Assembly: GCA_023445445.1 (NCBI GenBank) | Contig: JAEXLD010000085.1 | Location: 1-46,237, forward strand | Reading direction: 5' to 3' | Length of the DNA: 46,237 bases | From: Bacillota bacterium | Lineage (GTDB): Bacteria; Bacillota; Clostridia; Clostridiales; Clostridiaceae | In this document: positions 9,005-16,955 of the stretch, piece by piece | Layout: each line of letters opens with the position of its first letter | How positions within the stretch are numbered: position 1 is the first letter of the stretch | Position numbers and translations under genes: made by a program | Notes under the pieces: model-generated | The model's database searches: none | Seen by the model: the letters and a program-made list of their open reading frames with translations, nothing else | Told to the model about the DNA's origin: nothing

Positions 9005-9037
9005 AGACACCCCTCCAACTTCTTTAACTTTATTATA

Positions 9038-9072
9038 TAAAAAAAGACCTTGCTAAAAATCTGGCAAAGGTC
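9038..9072 (-). terminator. Terminator between response regulator and ABC genes
   Basis: On the minus strand GACCTTTGCC and GCAAGGTC pair (one bulge), followed by seven T residues. It follows the regulator gene and precedes the ABC ATPase gene, so read-through or a downstream promoter must feed the transporter genes. Confidence 0.75.
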
Positions 9073-9079
9073 ATCTTTT

Positions 9080-9101
9080 ATATATGACAATAGTCATATA
9101 T
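9080..9101. promoter_or_regulatory. Two-fold symmetric site, candidate operator
   Basis: ATATATGAC (9080-9088), 4-base spacer AATA, GTCATATAT (9093-9101): perfect 9-base arms. It lies between the response regulator stop and the transporter terminator. LuxR/NarL-type regulators such as the adjacent gene bind short inverted repeats, so autoregulatory binding is plausible. A second minor hairpin role cannot be excluded. Confidence 0.4.
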
Positions 9102-9127
9102 TTTTACACTATATCTAATGTAAAAAT

Positions 9128-9766
9128 TTATATTCCTATATTTTTTATATAATAAATTGCAATTTGTGTTCTATGAGTTAAATTTGTTTTTTGTAATATA
9201 GCTGTTATATAATTTTTAACTGTTCCTTCAGAAATATATAGTTTCTTTGAAATTTCTTTATTGCTTAGACCTTCAGAAACTGCCTTCATTACTTCTAATT
9301 CTCTTTCAGTAAAAATATTTTCATGAGCTCTTTCTTTTTTATCCATTGATGAAATAAGATTATTACTAAGCTTATTTAGTATTTCTTCTTGAATTACAGC
9401 TATTCCACTATTTACAAGCTTTATTGTCTCTATTATTTTATCTGGTTTAGTATTTTTTAATAAATATCCCTTAGCTCCATTTTTTATTCCTTCCCTTATG
9501 TATTCATCTTCGTCAAAGGTAGTTAAAATTATTACCTTTGTTTCTGTTTTTTGTGAAATCTCTAAGGTTGCCTTAACACCGTTTATTAACGGCATTCTAA
9601 CATCTACTAAAGCTATATCAATTTTATTATCTAATAAAAAATCAACTAAATCCTTTCCATTTTCAAAGGTATCAATAACTTCAATTTCATTATTATATGA
9701 TAAAATTATTTTTAAACTTTCTCTTATTAATGCATCATCATCAGCAATTACTAATTTTATACTCAT
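9128..9766 (-). CDS. NarL/LuxR-family response regulator
   Basis: Cytoplasmic DNA-binding response regulator, 212 residues. The receiver domain (1-120) has the acidic pocket D9-D10-D11, phospho-acceptor D55 in ALVDVRMP, the switch Thr in ILTTFD and Lys in YLLKNTKPD. The C-terminal LuxR-type helix-turn-helix (about 148-205) reads FTERELEVMKAVSEGLSNKEISKKLYISEGTVKNYITAILQKT. It follows the kinase gene by 8 bases with GGGGGAAG before the ATG, so it is the cognate partner. The adjacent ABC exporter is the natural target, by analogy with DesR/LiaR and YvfU-type systems that sit beside ABC-2 exporters. Confidence 0.92.
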   Translation of the reverse strand: MSIKLVIADDDALIRESLKIILSYNNEIEVIDTFENGKDLVDFLLDNKIDIALVDVRMPLINGVKATLEISQKTETKVIILTTFDEDEYIREGIKNGAKGYLLKNTKPDKIIETIKLVNSGIAVIQEEILNKLSNNLISSMDKKERAHENIFTERELEVMKAVSEGLSNKEISKKLYISEGTVKNYITAILQKTNLTHRTQIAIYYIKNIGI

Positions 9767-9774
9767 ACTTCCCC

Positions 9775-10920
9775 CTAATACGGAATTAAAATAATAACAT
9801 CAAAACCATCTTCATTATTAATTATCATTTTACCCTTTAAATTACCTATACTTTCTTCAATATTTCTTAACCCAATACCCTTTTTTACTTTTTCACATCC
9901 AAGTCCGTTATCTTTAACTTCCAACTTTATAAACTTATTTAAAATCTCTATTTTTATTTCTATTAAATCTCCAGCAGAATATTTAATAGAGTTAGTGGTT
10001 AACTCAGTTATACTGTGCATAAAAACCATCCATAAACCAGCACTGATTTTATCAAGGTTTCCAGTATAAGTTACTTTACCCTTTATTTTTGTTCCCTTAA
10101 TTTTTTCGTCTAAAATTCTTCTTATCCTGTTAATTCCAAGTTCCTCTTCAGCAGGTTTTATATTTCTTAAAGTCATTCTTATTTCATCCATACCTTTTCT
10201 TAAGTTATCTATACAGGATTCCAACATAGATAATCCCTTTTCTCTATCCTTATCTAAAATAAATTTACTTGCTTCTAATTGAAGTAAAGTCCCTGAAATA
10301 GTATGTCCAATCTTATCATGTAACCTTGAGGAAATATTATTTCTTTCCTCTAGCCTTGCAGTATAAAGAATTTGTTCTTGAATATCCATCTCTTGTGCCA
10401 TTTTCTTCTGTAAATTATATATTAACTTTCTTTGTTCTTCTTGTATTTTATCTAACTTTTTTATTTTTTTAGCTTGAATTTCATAAATCAATATAAAAGC
10501 TAACATATTAAATAGAATTATTACTGCATTTTTTAAGTCACTACTCTTTAATAAAAATAATGGTATATTTGCCAAAAGCATCCCTAAATATATATTTTTT
10601 ATATCTTTTATAAATAACTCAACTATTAAAATACTAAGCATTAATATTGCTATATTTATATATTGGATAGAAATAATAACTATAAGAATAGCTTCAACTA
10701 TAGATAGAATTCTAAAGGCTACATTATATTTTTCTAATATTCCTTTAATAAACATAGTTATAATATATAGCAGAATGTAAAAGACTAATATAAAGTTTAT
10801 CCTATTATTTTCTACACTTGTCCAAGATACATATACACTTAATATTAATTTAACTAAAATATAAATATCATATTTACTAATAAAAACACCCCCAAGGAAA
10901 ATGCATAATGGATAATGCAT
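9775..10920 (-). CDS. Sensor histidine kinase (HisKA_3 type, DesK/LiaS-like)
   Basis: Membrane sensor kinase. Five or six hydrophobic segments fill residues ~15-150 with no large sensory domain, so it likely senses within the membrane. Then comes a coiled linker, the phosphorylation motif RLEERNNISSRLHDKIGHTISG (phospho-His at 201 in the longest reading), and a HATPase_c domain with N-box HSITELTTNSIKYS, DNGLGCEK and GIGLRNI. The 5' end is odd. The only in-frame ATG (10918-10920) lies inside the inverted repeat and has no ribosome site, whereas a strong GGGGG site (10888-10892) precedes an in-frame ATT at 10879-10881. The true start may therefore be the ATT, giving 368 residues. The kinase heads the unit kinase-regulator-ATPase-permease-permease. 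Confidence 0.85.
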   Translation of the reverse strand: MHYPLCIFLGGVFISKYDIYILVKLILSVYVSWTSVENNRINFILVFYILLYIITMFIKGILEKYNVAFRILSIVEAILIVIISIQYINIAILMLSILIVELFIKDIKNIYLGMLLANIPLFLLKSSDLKNAVIILFNMLAFILIYEIQAKKIKKLDKIQEEQRKLIYNLQKKMAQEMDIQEQILYTARLEERNNISSRLHDKIGHTISGTLLQLEASKFILDKDREKGLSMLESCIDNLRKGMDEIRMTLRNIKPAEEELGINRIRRILDEKIKGTKIKGKVTYTGNLDKISAGLWMVFMHSITELTTNSIKYSAGDLIEIKIEILNKFIKLEVKDNGLGCEKVKKGIGLRNIEESIGNLKGKMIINNEDGFDVIILIPY

Positions 10921-11037
10921 AATGCGTAATTAATGTTGTAATTTGTTCCAAATTACTTAAAATTAATATTATTAAAAACTCCCTTTTACAGGGAGTTTTT
11001 TCCTTAATTATCAATTGTGCATTATAAATTACGCATT
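10898..11037. repeat. Intergenic repeat, right inverted copy, extended
   Basis: Inverted counterpart of 5691-5787: read on the minus strand it gives the GGGAGTTTTT terminator arm, TTAAGTAATTTGGAACAAAT (10939-10958), then TTAATTACGCATTATGCATTATCCATTATGCATT, entering the kinase 5' end. On the other side of the terminator a further GTGCATTATAAATTACGCATTATT stretch reaches the pepT stop codon. The element thus touches both genes. Confidence 0.78.
10974..11000. terminator. Bidirectional terminator after pepT
   Basis: AAAAACTCCC (10974-10983), 7-base loop, GGGAGTTTTT (10991-11000), the same stem as at 5691-5717. On the minus strand it ends the pepT transcript. Confidence 0.88.
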
Positions 11038-12253
11038 ATTTATTGTATCGTTTTACTATATTAATAATTACTTCTACAGCTTTTTCCATTGATTCAATTG
11101 GTACATATTCATACTTACCGTGGAAGTTTTCTCCCCCTGCAAATATATTAGGAGTTGGTAAACCCATAAATGATAATCTAGCACCATCTGTGCCTCCTCT
11201 TATTGGTCTAATATTAGGAGTAACATTTGCTTCTATCATTGCTTCATTAGCGTTATCTATAATATGCATAACAGGTTCTATTTTTTCCTTCATATTTCTA
11301 TATTGTTCTTTAATTTCTACTACTACAGTTCCTTTACCATATTTTTCATTTAATTCTTTTTCAATTTCTTTCATCTTATTTTTTCTTGCTTCAAATGAAT
11401 CTGTAAAGAAATCTCTTATAATATAGCTTAATGTTGAATTTTCTACTGTAGCATTTATATCTGTAAGATGATAAAAACCTTCATATCTTTCTGTTTTTTC
11501 AGGAACTTCATCTAGTGGCAAACTATTAATAAATTCATTCGCTACCATAATAGAGCTTAGCATCTTATTCTTAGCATAACCTGGATGAACATTAACACCT
11601 TTTATTTTAACTTTCACACCTGCTGCATTAAAGTTTTCAAACTCTAACTCACCTATTCTTCCGCCATCCATAGTATAAGCAAAATCTGCTCCGAAGCCTT
11701 CTACATCAAAATGATCTGCTCCTTCTCCTATTTCTTCATCTGGAGTAAAACCAATCTTTATATCTCCATGTTCTATTTCAGGATGATTAATTAAATATTC
11801 AACTGCTGTCATTATTTCTGCAAGACCAGCTTTATCATCAGCTCCTAAAAGTGTATTTCCATCTGTTGTAATTAATCTTTGTCCTATATATTGCTTTAAT
11901 TCTGGTGAAAATTTCGGAGATAAAACTACTGAATCATTTAATTTAATATCTCCGCCATCATAATTTTCAACTATTTTAGGATTTACATTTTCCCCACTAT
12001 AATCAGGTGCAGTATCCATATGAGCTATAAATCCTATTTTAGGTAAATCCTTATCACAGTTCTTTTCTAAAGTTGCATATACATATCCATATTCACTTAT
12101 TCTTGCATCCTTTAAACCTAATTCCTTTAGCTCATTACATAATATTTCAGCAAGTACTAACTGTCCTTTAGTACTTGGAGTTACCCTTGTTGTTTCATCG
12201 GATTTTGTATTAATCCTAACATATTCTAAAAATCTTTCTTCTACTTTTTTCAT
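11036..12253 (-). CDS. pepT: Peptidase T (tripeptide aminopeptidase, M20B)
   Basis: Cytoplasmic zinc enzyme that removes the N-terminal residue from tripeptides. About 405 residues as in the family. Diagnostic motifs: RINTKSDETT near the N-terminus, GFIAHMDTAPDYSGENV (first zinc His and catalytic Asp), TLLGADDKAGLAEIMTA (bridging Asp), GFTPDEEIGEGADHFDVE (catalytic Glu pair), YTMDGGRIGELEFENFNAA, and IRGGTDGARLSFMGLPTPN with FHGKYEYVPIESME at the C-terminus. The ORF is open five codons upstream, but GGAG lies 9 bases before the ATG at 12251-12253 and nothing suitable precedes the outer ATG. Single gene, with a terminator downstream. Confidence 0.95.
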   Translation of the reverse strand: MKKVEERFLEYVRINTKSDETTRVTPSTKGQLVLAEILCNELKELGLKDARISEYGYVYATLEKNCDKDLPKIGFIAHMDTAPDYSGENVNPKIVENYDGGDIKLNDSVVLSPKFSPELKQYIGQRLITTDGNTLLGADDKAGLAEIMTAVEYLINHPEIEHGDIKIGFTPDEEIGEGADHFDVEGFGADFAYTMDGGRIGELEFENFNAAGVKVKIKGVNVHPGYAKNKMLSSIMVANEFINSLPLDEVPEKTERYEGFYHLTDINATVENSTLSYIIRDFFTDSFEARKNKMKEIEKELNEKYGKGTVVVEIKEQYRNMKEKIEPVMHIIDNANEAMIEANVTPNIRPIRGGTDGARLSFMGLPTPNIFAGGENFHGKYEYVPIESMEKAVEVIINIVKRYNK

Positions 12254-12443
12254 AGTGTCACTCTCCATTCTACATTGTTTTATTACATATTTATATAAAT
12301 TATACTTTTAAATAAAACAATACCTTTTACATTATTTATCTTATACTCTATATTTTAGCACAGTACAGTAAAATGTTTGTATAAAATATTATTAAAAACA
12401 TAAAATATATGTGAAATTAGTCCCTTTACCTACTAAAAAATAT

Positions 12444-12487
12444 GGAGCTATCACATTAGTGGATTAATATCCCTTAGTGATAGCTCC
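12444..12487 (-). terminator. Terminator after the SDR gene
   Basis: GGAGCTATCAC (12444-12454) pairs perfectly with GTGATAGCTCC (12477-12487). On the minus strand a short T-rich tail (ATATTTTTTA) follows. The remaining bases up to 12253 are AT-rich, with no gene seen. Confidence 0.8.
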
Positions 12488-12525
12488 TGTTTTATTTATG
12501 AAATTTATTTAGACATTCACTTAAT

Positions 12526-13260
12526 CTACATTGCAGTTAGTCCACCATCAATAATAAATTCAGATCCTGTTGAATATTTTGACTCATCTGATGCAAGATA
12601 AAGAACTAAATTTGAGACTTCTTCTGGCTTAGCCATTCTTCTCATTGGAATTTGTTTAGCGAACTTCTTAATTGTTTCATAAGCTTCTCCTTCAGTAACC
12701 ATTGGTGTTTCTATTACACCTGGATGTACTGAGTTAACTCTTATTCCATATGGTGATAATTGAAGTGCTGCTGCCTTTGTCATTCCACGAACTGCGAACT
12801 TCGTATCTGTATATCCTATTGCACCACCTACCATTCCATTCATAGATGAAATATTAACTATTGAAGCTGTTTCTACTTTCTTCATAGAAGGTGTTAATGC
12901 CTTAATTCCAAGAAAAACAGATACTTGATTTATATCTACTATTTTTCTATATTCTGCTTCAGTCATTTCTATAATAGATTTATTCATAGATATTCCAGCA
13001 TTATTTACTAAAATATTAACTGGGCCAAACATTTTTTCAGTTTCTTCTACAACTTTATTCCAACCTGAAGCATCAGTAACATCATGTTTAATGAATTTAG
13101 TATTACTACCTAATTCTTCTTCTAATTTCATACCCTCTTCTTCATTTAAGTCTGTAAAAACAACTTTTGCACCTTCTCTTACAAATAATCTCACATGAGA
13201 TGCTCCCATTCCACGTGCTCCTCCTGTAATAATCGCAACTTTATCTTTTAAACGTTCCAT
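12526..13260 (-). CDS. NAD(H)-dependent short-chain dehydrogenase/reductase
   Basis: Classical SDR oxidoreductase, 244 residues. Cofactor motif TGGARGMG (12-19), Asp37 at the end of beta-2 (favouring NAD over NADP), NNAG (86-89), catalytic Ser138/139 in NISSM, Tyr150 and Lys154 in YTDTK, and the PG motif in SVHPGVIETPM. The wording GARGMGASHVRLFVREGAKVVFTDLNEEEG is close to the group holding 3-alpha/20-beta hydroxysteroid dehydrogenases and Lactobacillus-type alcohol dehydrogenases as well as FabG-like enzymes. A hydroxysteroid or small alcohol substrate is therefore possible, but sequence alone does not settle it. AGGAGG precedes the ATG. Monocistronic. Confidence 0.82.
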   Translation of the reverse strand: MERLKDKVAIITGGARGMGASHVRLFVREGAKVVFTDLNEEEGMKLEEELGSNTKFIKHDVTDASGWNKVVEETEKMFGPVNILVNNAGISMNKSIIEMTEAEYRKIVDINQVSVFLGIKALTPSMKKVETASIVNISSMNGMVGGAIGYTDTKFAVRGMTKAAALQLSPYGIRVNSVHPGVIETPMVTEGEAYETIKKFAKQIPMRRMAKPEEVSNLVLYLASDESKYSTGSEFIIDGGLTAM

Positions 13261-13360
13261 TTATAAATCCTCCTTAGTTATTTTTAAAGTTTATATTATA
13301 TATACATTTATTATTTTTATTACCCTACTTCTAATTCTCAAATGTATTAAAAATATAAAA

Positions 13361-13393
13361 AGGTTGCCTCACTAAATAATAATGCGACAACCT
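13361..13393 (-). terminator. Terminator after CoA-disulfide reductase gene
   Basis: AGGTTG (13361-13366) pairs with CAACCT (13388-13393), with extra GC pairs inside after a small bulge; on the minus strand TTTTTATATTTTT follows. It starts 36 bases past the stop codon. Confidence 0.65.
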
Positions 13394-13428
13394 CCTGTAG
13401 TAGTATTAATATTTATTTAAATTTGATA

Positions 13429-15126
13429 TTATCTAAAGTTATATTTTGTAACTATACTTTCTCTATTAGTAGTTACATCATTATAATATTCATAGAATGA
13501 TAATCCTAGGAAACTACCTGTTATATTATAAAGATTTTTATATCCAAGATTTTGTAATGCTAAAGTAGCATTATAGCTTCTTTGACCTGTTCTACAATGT
13601 AAGTAAATTGGAACATCCTTTGGTATTTCATTAACTCTTTCTCTTAATTGACTTAATGGAATATTCTTAGATCCCTTAATATGACCATTTTCATATTCTC
13701 TAACTTCTCTTACATCTATAATATAAGCATTGTTTTCTACTAATTCTCTTACCTTATCTACATTAACTTGCTTAAAATCTCCATTTAGTAAATTTGAAGC
13801 AATATATCCAGCATAATTTACAACATCCTTAGCTGTACTATATGGTGGTGCATAGCAAAGCTCTAAATCCTTTAAGTCTTCCACTGTTCCACCTAATTTT
13901 ATTAATGTAGCAATTACATCTACTCTCTTAGCTACATCACCCATACCTATTGCTTGAGCTCCTAAAACCTTGCCTGTTGGAACTTCAAATAATAATTTAA
14001 AGTGAAGTGGCTTTGAATCTGGCATGATTCCTACTTTATCATTTGTAATTAATCTTACAATTTCATAGTCTATATTCATATTTAATGCTTTAATTAAGCC
14101 TTCATTTAAACCTGTAGATGCTGCATTATAATCAAAGACTTTTATAGCTGAAGATCCTATATAGCCTTTATTAATTCCTTTTTTACCATTAATATGATCC
14201 GCAACTGATCTTGCTTGCTTTAATGCTGGACCTGCCAATGATAGCTTAGTTACACTGTGAGTTAATGCATTATAAACTTCAATTGCATCACCAACTGCAT
14301 ATATATCATCATCACTTGTTTTATAGTTGCTATCTACTTTAATAGCACCAGTAACCCCTATTTCAAGTCCTGCTTCCTTTGCTAAAGTAGTTTCTGGTGA
14401 AACACCTATTGCCATTACTACAGCTTTGGCATTAATTTTTTTACCAGAATTTAATACTACTTTATTGTCTTCAAAGCATTCTACTTTGTCACCTACTACT
14501 AAGTTTATTCCCTTATCATAAATTTCTTTATGTAATATTTGAACCATATCATAATCAAAAGGCTTTAATATTTGATTTAATGCTTCAACTAATGAAACAT
14601 TATATCCAGCTTCTCTTAAATTTTCAGCTGCTTCTACTCCAATAAAGCCTCCACCAATTACTGCTACGTCTTTAGTATTAAGTTCTTTTACAAATTTATT
14701 TAACTTATCTATATCTACAACATTTCTAATTGTAAATACATTTACTTTATCAATACCAGGAATATTAGGAACTATAGGTTTAGCACCTGGAGATAAGATT
14801 AACTTATCATAGCTTTCTCTATAAGTTTCTCCTGTTAAATAATTCTTAACTTCTATTTCTTTTTTTGCTCTATCTATAGCAACTACTTCGCTACTTACTC
14901 TAGCTTCAATATTATATTGTGCCTTAAACTTTTCTGGGCTCATAAGTACTAATTTATCAGCTTCATCAATTATTCCACTTAAATGATATGGAAGTGAACA
15001 ATTTGAAAATGAAACATGAGGCCCCTTCTCAAACATAATTATTTTATCCTCTTCGCTTAATCTTCTAAGCCTTGCTGCTGCTGAAGCTCCACCTGCAACT
15101 CCACCAACTATTAATATTTTTTTCAT
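13429..15126 (-). CDS. CoA-disulfide reductase fused to rhodanese (CoADR-Rhd / NADH-dependent persulfide reductase type)
   Basis: Flavoenzyme of the pyridine nucleotide-disulfide family that reduces CoA disulfides, persulfides or polysulfides with NAD(P)H. Residues 1-450: FAD motif GGVAGGASAAARLRR (8-22), active Cys43 in SNCSLPYHLSG (the CoADR single-Cys position), the second GGGFIGVEAAENL nucleotide motif, the AVGDAIEV FAD segment and the dimerisation domain. Residues ~460-550 form a rhodanese domain with the active loop CRTGQRS (Cys511). The fusion, 565 residues, is the CoADR-Rhd type studied in Bacillus anthracis and in sulfur reducers. It lies 173 bases downstream of a free rhodanese gene across a repeat element. 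Likely roles are thiol redox balance and sulfane sulfur handling; the in vivo substrate is unknown. Confidence 0.9.
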   Translation of the reverse strand: MKKILIVGGVAGGASAAARLRRLSEEDKIIMFEKGPHVSFSNCSLPYHLSGIIDEADKLVLMSPEKFKAQYNIEARVSSEVVAIDRAKKEIEVKNYLTGETYRESYDKLILSPGAKPIVPNIPGIDKVNVFTIRNVVDIDKLNKFVKELNTKDVAVIGGGFIGVEAAENLREAGYNVSLVEALNQILKPFDYDMVQILHKEIYDKGINLVVGDKVECFEDNKVVLNSGKKINAKAVVMAIGVSPETTLAKEAGLEIGVTGAIKVDSNYKTSDDDIYAVGDAIEVYNALTHSVTKLSLAGPALKQARSVADHINGKKGINKGYIGSSAIKVFDYNAASTGLNEGLIKALNMNIDYEIVRLITNDKVGIMPDSKPLHFKLLFEVPTGKVLGAQAIGMGDVAKRVDVIATLIKLGGTVEDLKDLELCYAPPYSTAKDVVNYAGYIASNLLNGDFKQVNVDKVRELVENNAYIIDVREVREYENGHIKGSKNIPLSQLRERVNEIPKDVPIYLHCRTGQRSYNATLALQNLGYKNLYNITGSFLGLSFYEYYNDVTTNRESIVTKYNFR

Positions 15127-15144
15127 ACCAAAACCCTCCTAAAA

Positions 15145-15303
15145 TTAGTTAATAGTTAATAGTGAAGAACTAATAGTTAATAGTTATTGTAAAACCTTAG
15201 CAAACTAAGTTTTCTTAATTTTTACATCTTCACGCTTACTTCTTACCTATTACCTACTTCTTACTTCTTCACTCTTACTTCTTACTTATTACCTATTACT
15301 TAC
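15145..15303. repeat. Imperfect inverted intergenic repeat (MITE-like) between two rhodanese genes
   Basis: The left arm is built of TTAATAGTTAATAGTGAAGAAC-like units. The right arm is a degenerate run of ACTTCTTAC, CTATTACCT and ACTTCTTCACTCTTA units whose reverse complement resembles the left arm (…AATAGGTAATAAGTAAG…GTGAAGAAG…). No ORF inside. The right end runs into the stop codon of the rhodanese gene at 15300. Confidence 0.6.
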
Positions 15304-15620
15304 TTTCTTTTGCTTCCAGCGTAAGATCCTACTCCGCCTGCAACATTTACTACATCAAAGCCTAAACCTGTTAACTTATTACAAGCTCTAGCACTTCTTC
15401 CACCTGATTGACAAATAATATGATATTCTTTGTCTTTTTCTAAATACTTATCAGGCTCTCCTAAAAGTTCTCCCATTGGTATGTTTTTTGCAGTTTTAAT
15501 ACTTCCTGATCTATATTCATAAGGTTCTCTTATATCTATTAGATTTATCTTTCCAATTAAATTATCAATATCATTAACATTGATAACCTTTCCTGTATTT
15601 TTATTAAATATTCCAAACAT
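15300..15620 (-). CDS. Rhodanese-like single-domain sulfurtransferase
   Basis: 106 residues forming one rhodanese domain. LIDIREPYEYRSGSIKTAKNIPMGEL is the N-terminal signature, and IICQSGGRSARACNKL carries the active Cys70 in a CQSGGRS loop, so it can form a persulfide. AGGAG precedes the ATG. It is upstream of the CoA-disulfide reductase on the same strand and divergent from mnmH, whose product also has a rhodanese domain, suggesting shared use in sulfur or selenium transfer. Confidence 0.9.
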   Translation of the reverse strand: MFGIFNKNTGKVINVNDIDNLIGKINLIDIREPYEYRSGSIKTAKNIPMGELLGEPDKYLEKDKEYHIICQSGGRSARACNKLTGLGFDVVNVAGGVGSYAGSKRK

Positions 15621-15773
15621 TTAACCATCTCCTATGTAATTTCTTTACTAATTATATTGTAAATCATAATTAAAAATTTTTATGTAACTAAGTCACAATA
15701 ATTGAAATATTTTCACTATTTATATATAATTTTAATATTGAAAAAAAATATTTTTTGCAAGAAGGTTGAATTT

Positions 15774-16880
15774 ATGATAGATAAAAACCTATGTCAAACT
15801 AGTGATTTTAAAAGCATAGTATTAAATGATAATCCACTAATAGATGTTCGTGCCCCTATAGAATATGAAAAGGGAGCCTTTCCTAATAGTATTAATATTC
15901 CTATATTAAGTAATGAAGAAAGGCATATAATTGGAATTTGCTATAAAGAAAAGGGTAATGAAGAAGCTACTAAACTTGGATATAGTCTAGTATCTGGAAA
16001 AATTAAAGAAGATAGATTAAACTCATGGACAAGTTTTATAAAATCAAATCCAAGTGCTATAATTTATTGCTTTAGAGGTGGTTCTAGGTCTAGAATAGCT
16101 CAAGAATGGGTAAATGAAGAATTACATATGAGTACTCCAAGAATATTAGGAGGATATAAGTCTTTTCGTAATTACTTACTAGCTTCCTTATTAGGAGAAA
16201 ATCAAAACTATACCCCTATAGTTCTAACTGGCTATACTGGTTCTGGAAAAACAAAACTACTAAAAGAATTAGAAAACTCTATAGATTTAGAAGGAATTGC
16301 TAATCATAGAGGTTCTTCTTTTGGAGCCCATGTTAACCCACAGCCAACTCAAATAAATTTTGAAAACAATTTAGCTTATGAATTAATAAAAAAACAAAAT
16401 AAAGGCTATAAACACTTAATTTTTGAAGACGAAGGGAAAAACATTGGAAAAAACTTTATTCCCCAAGACTTTTTCAATTACTTTCATTCAGGTGATATAG
16501 TTCTTTTATCTTCAACTCTTGAAGAAAGAATAGAAAATACCTTAAAGGAATATGTTACAGAAGCTCAAGAAGAATATACTAAAATCTATGGATATGAAAA
16601 TGGCTTAAAGGAATGGTTTGATTACATATATTCTAGTATGGAAAGATTAAAAAGGAGATTAGGTGGAGATAAATTCAAAAAAGTTATAGATAGTTTAAGA
16701 CTTGCTTATAATAACCAATTATCTACTGGCAATATAGATTATCATAAATACTGGATAGAATTATTTTTAAGGGACTATTATGATCCTCTTTATAAATATT
16801 CCTTAGAAATTGTAAAAGATAAGATTCTTTTTGAAGGAAATTATAAAGATGTAAAAGAATATTTAAATAATTTAAAATAA
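15774..16880 (+). CDS. mnmH: tRNA 2-selenouridine synthase
   Basis: Replaces sulfur with selenium in 2-thiouridine at the wobble position of Glu, Gln and Lys tRNAs, using selenophosphate and a geranylated intermediate in the known enzymes. 368 residues: rhodanese domain (~18-135) with LIDVRAPIEYEKGAFPNSINIPI and the essential Cys99 in YCFRGGSRS, then a P-loop domain starting GYTGSGKTKLL (153-163). The open frame extends 24 codons further upstream, but AGAAGG lies just before the ATG at 15774-15776 and the extension is AT-rich without a ribosome site. Its presence implies a selenophosphate synthetase (SelD) elsewhere in the genome. Divergent from the rhodanese gene. Confidence 0.92.
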   Translation: MIDKNLCQTSDFKSIVLNDNPLIDVRAPIEYEKGAFPNSINIPILSNEERHIIGICYKEKGNEEATKLGYSLVSGKIKEDRLNSWTSFIKSNPSAIIYCFRGGSRSRIAQEWVNEELHMSTPRILGGYKSFRNYLLASLLGENQNYTPIVLTGYTGSGKTKLLKELENSIDLEGIANHRGSSFGAHVNPQPTQINFENNLAYELIKKQNKGYKHLIFEDEGKNIGKNFIPQDFFNYFHSGDIVLLSSTLEERIENTLKEYVTEAQEEYTKIYGYENGLKEWFDYIYSSMERLKRRLGGDKFKKVIDSLRLAYNNQLSTGNIDYHKYWIELFLRDYYDPLYKYSLEIVKDKILFEGNYKDVKEYLNNLK

Positions 16881-16881
16881 A

Positions 16882-16929
16882 AAAGTATGGAATATATATT
16901 GTTTTGTTCAATATAATATTTCATACTTT
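16882..16929. terminator. Bidirectional terminator between mnmH and korB
   Basis: Long imperfect stem: AAAGTATGG-AATATATATTG against CAATATAATATTTCATACTTT, loop TTTTGTT, then a CTCTTTTT tail on the plus strand and TTTTTTATTT on the minus strand. The two genes converge here. Confidence 0.82.
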
Positions 16930-16955
16930 GCTCTTTTTATTCTATTATTAATAAT

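Noticed and set aside
15133..15300. CRISPR-like array in the ACTTCTTAC units
   Set aside because: Repeats are 8-12 bases, degenerate and without spacers; no cas gene nearby.
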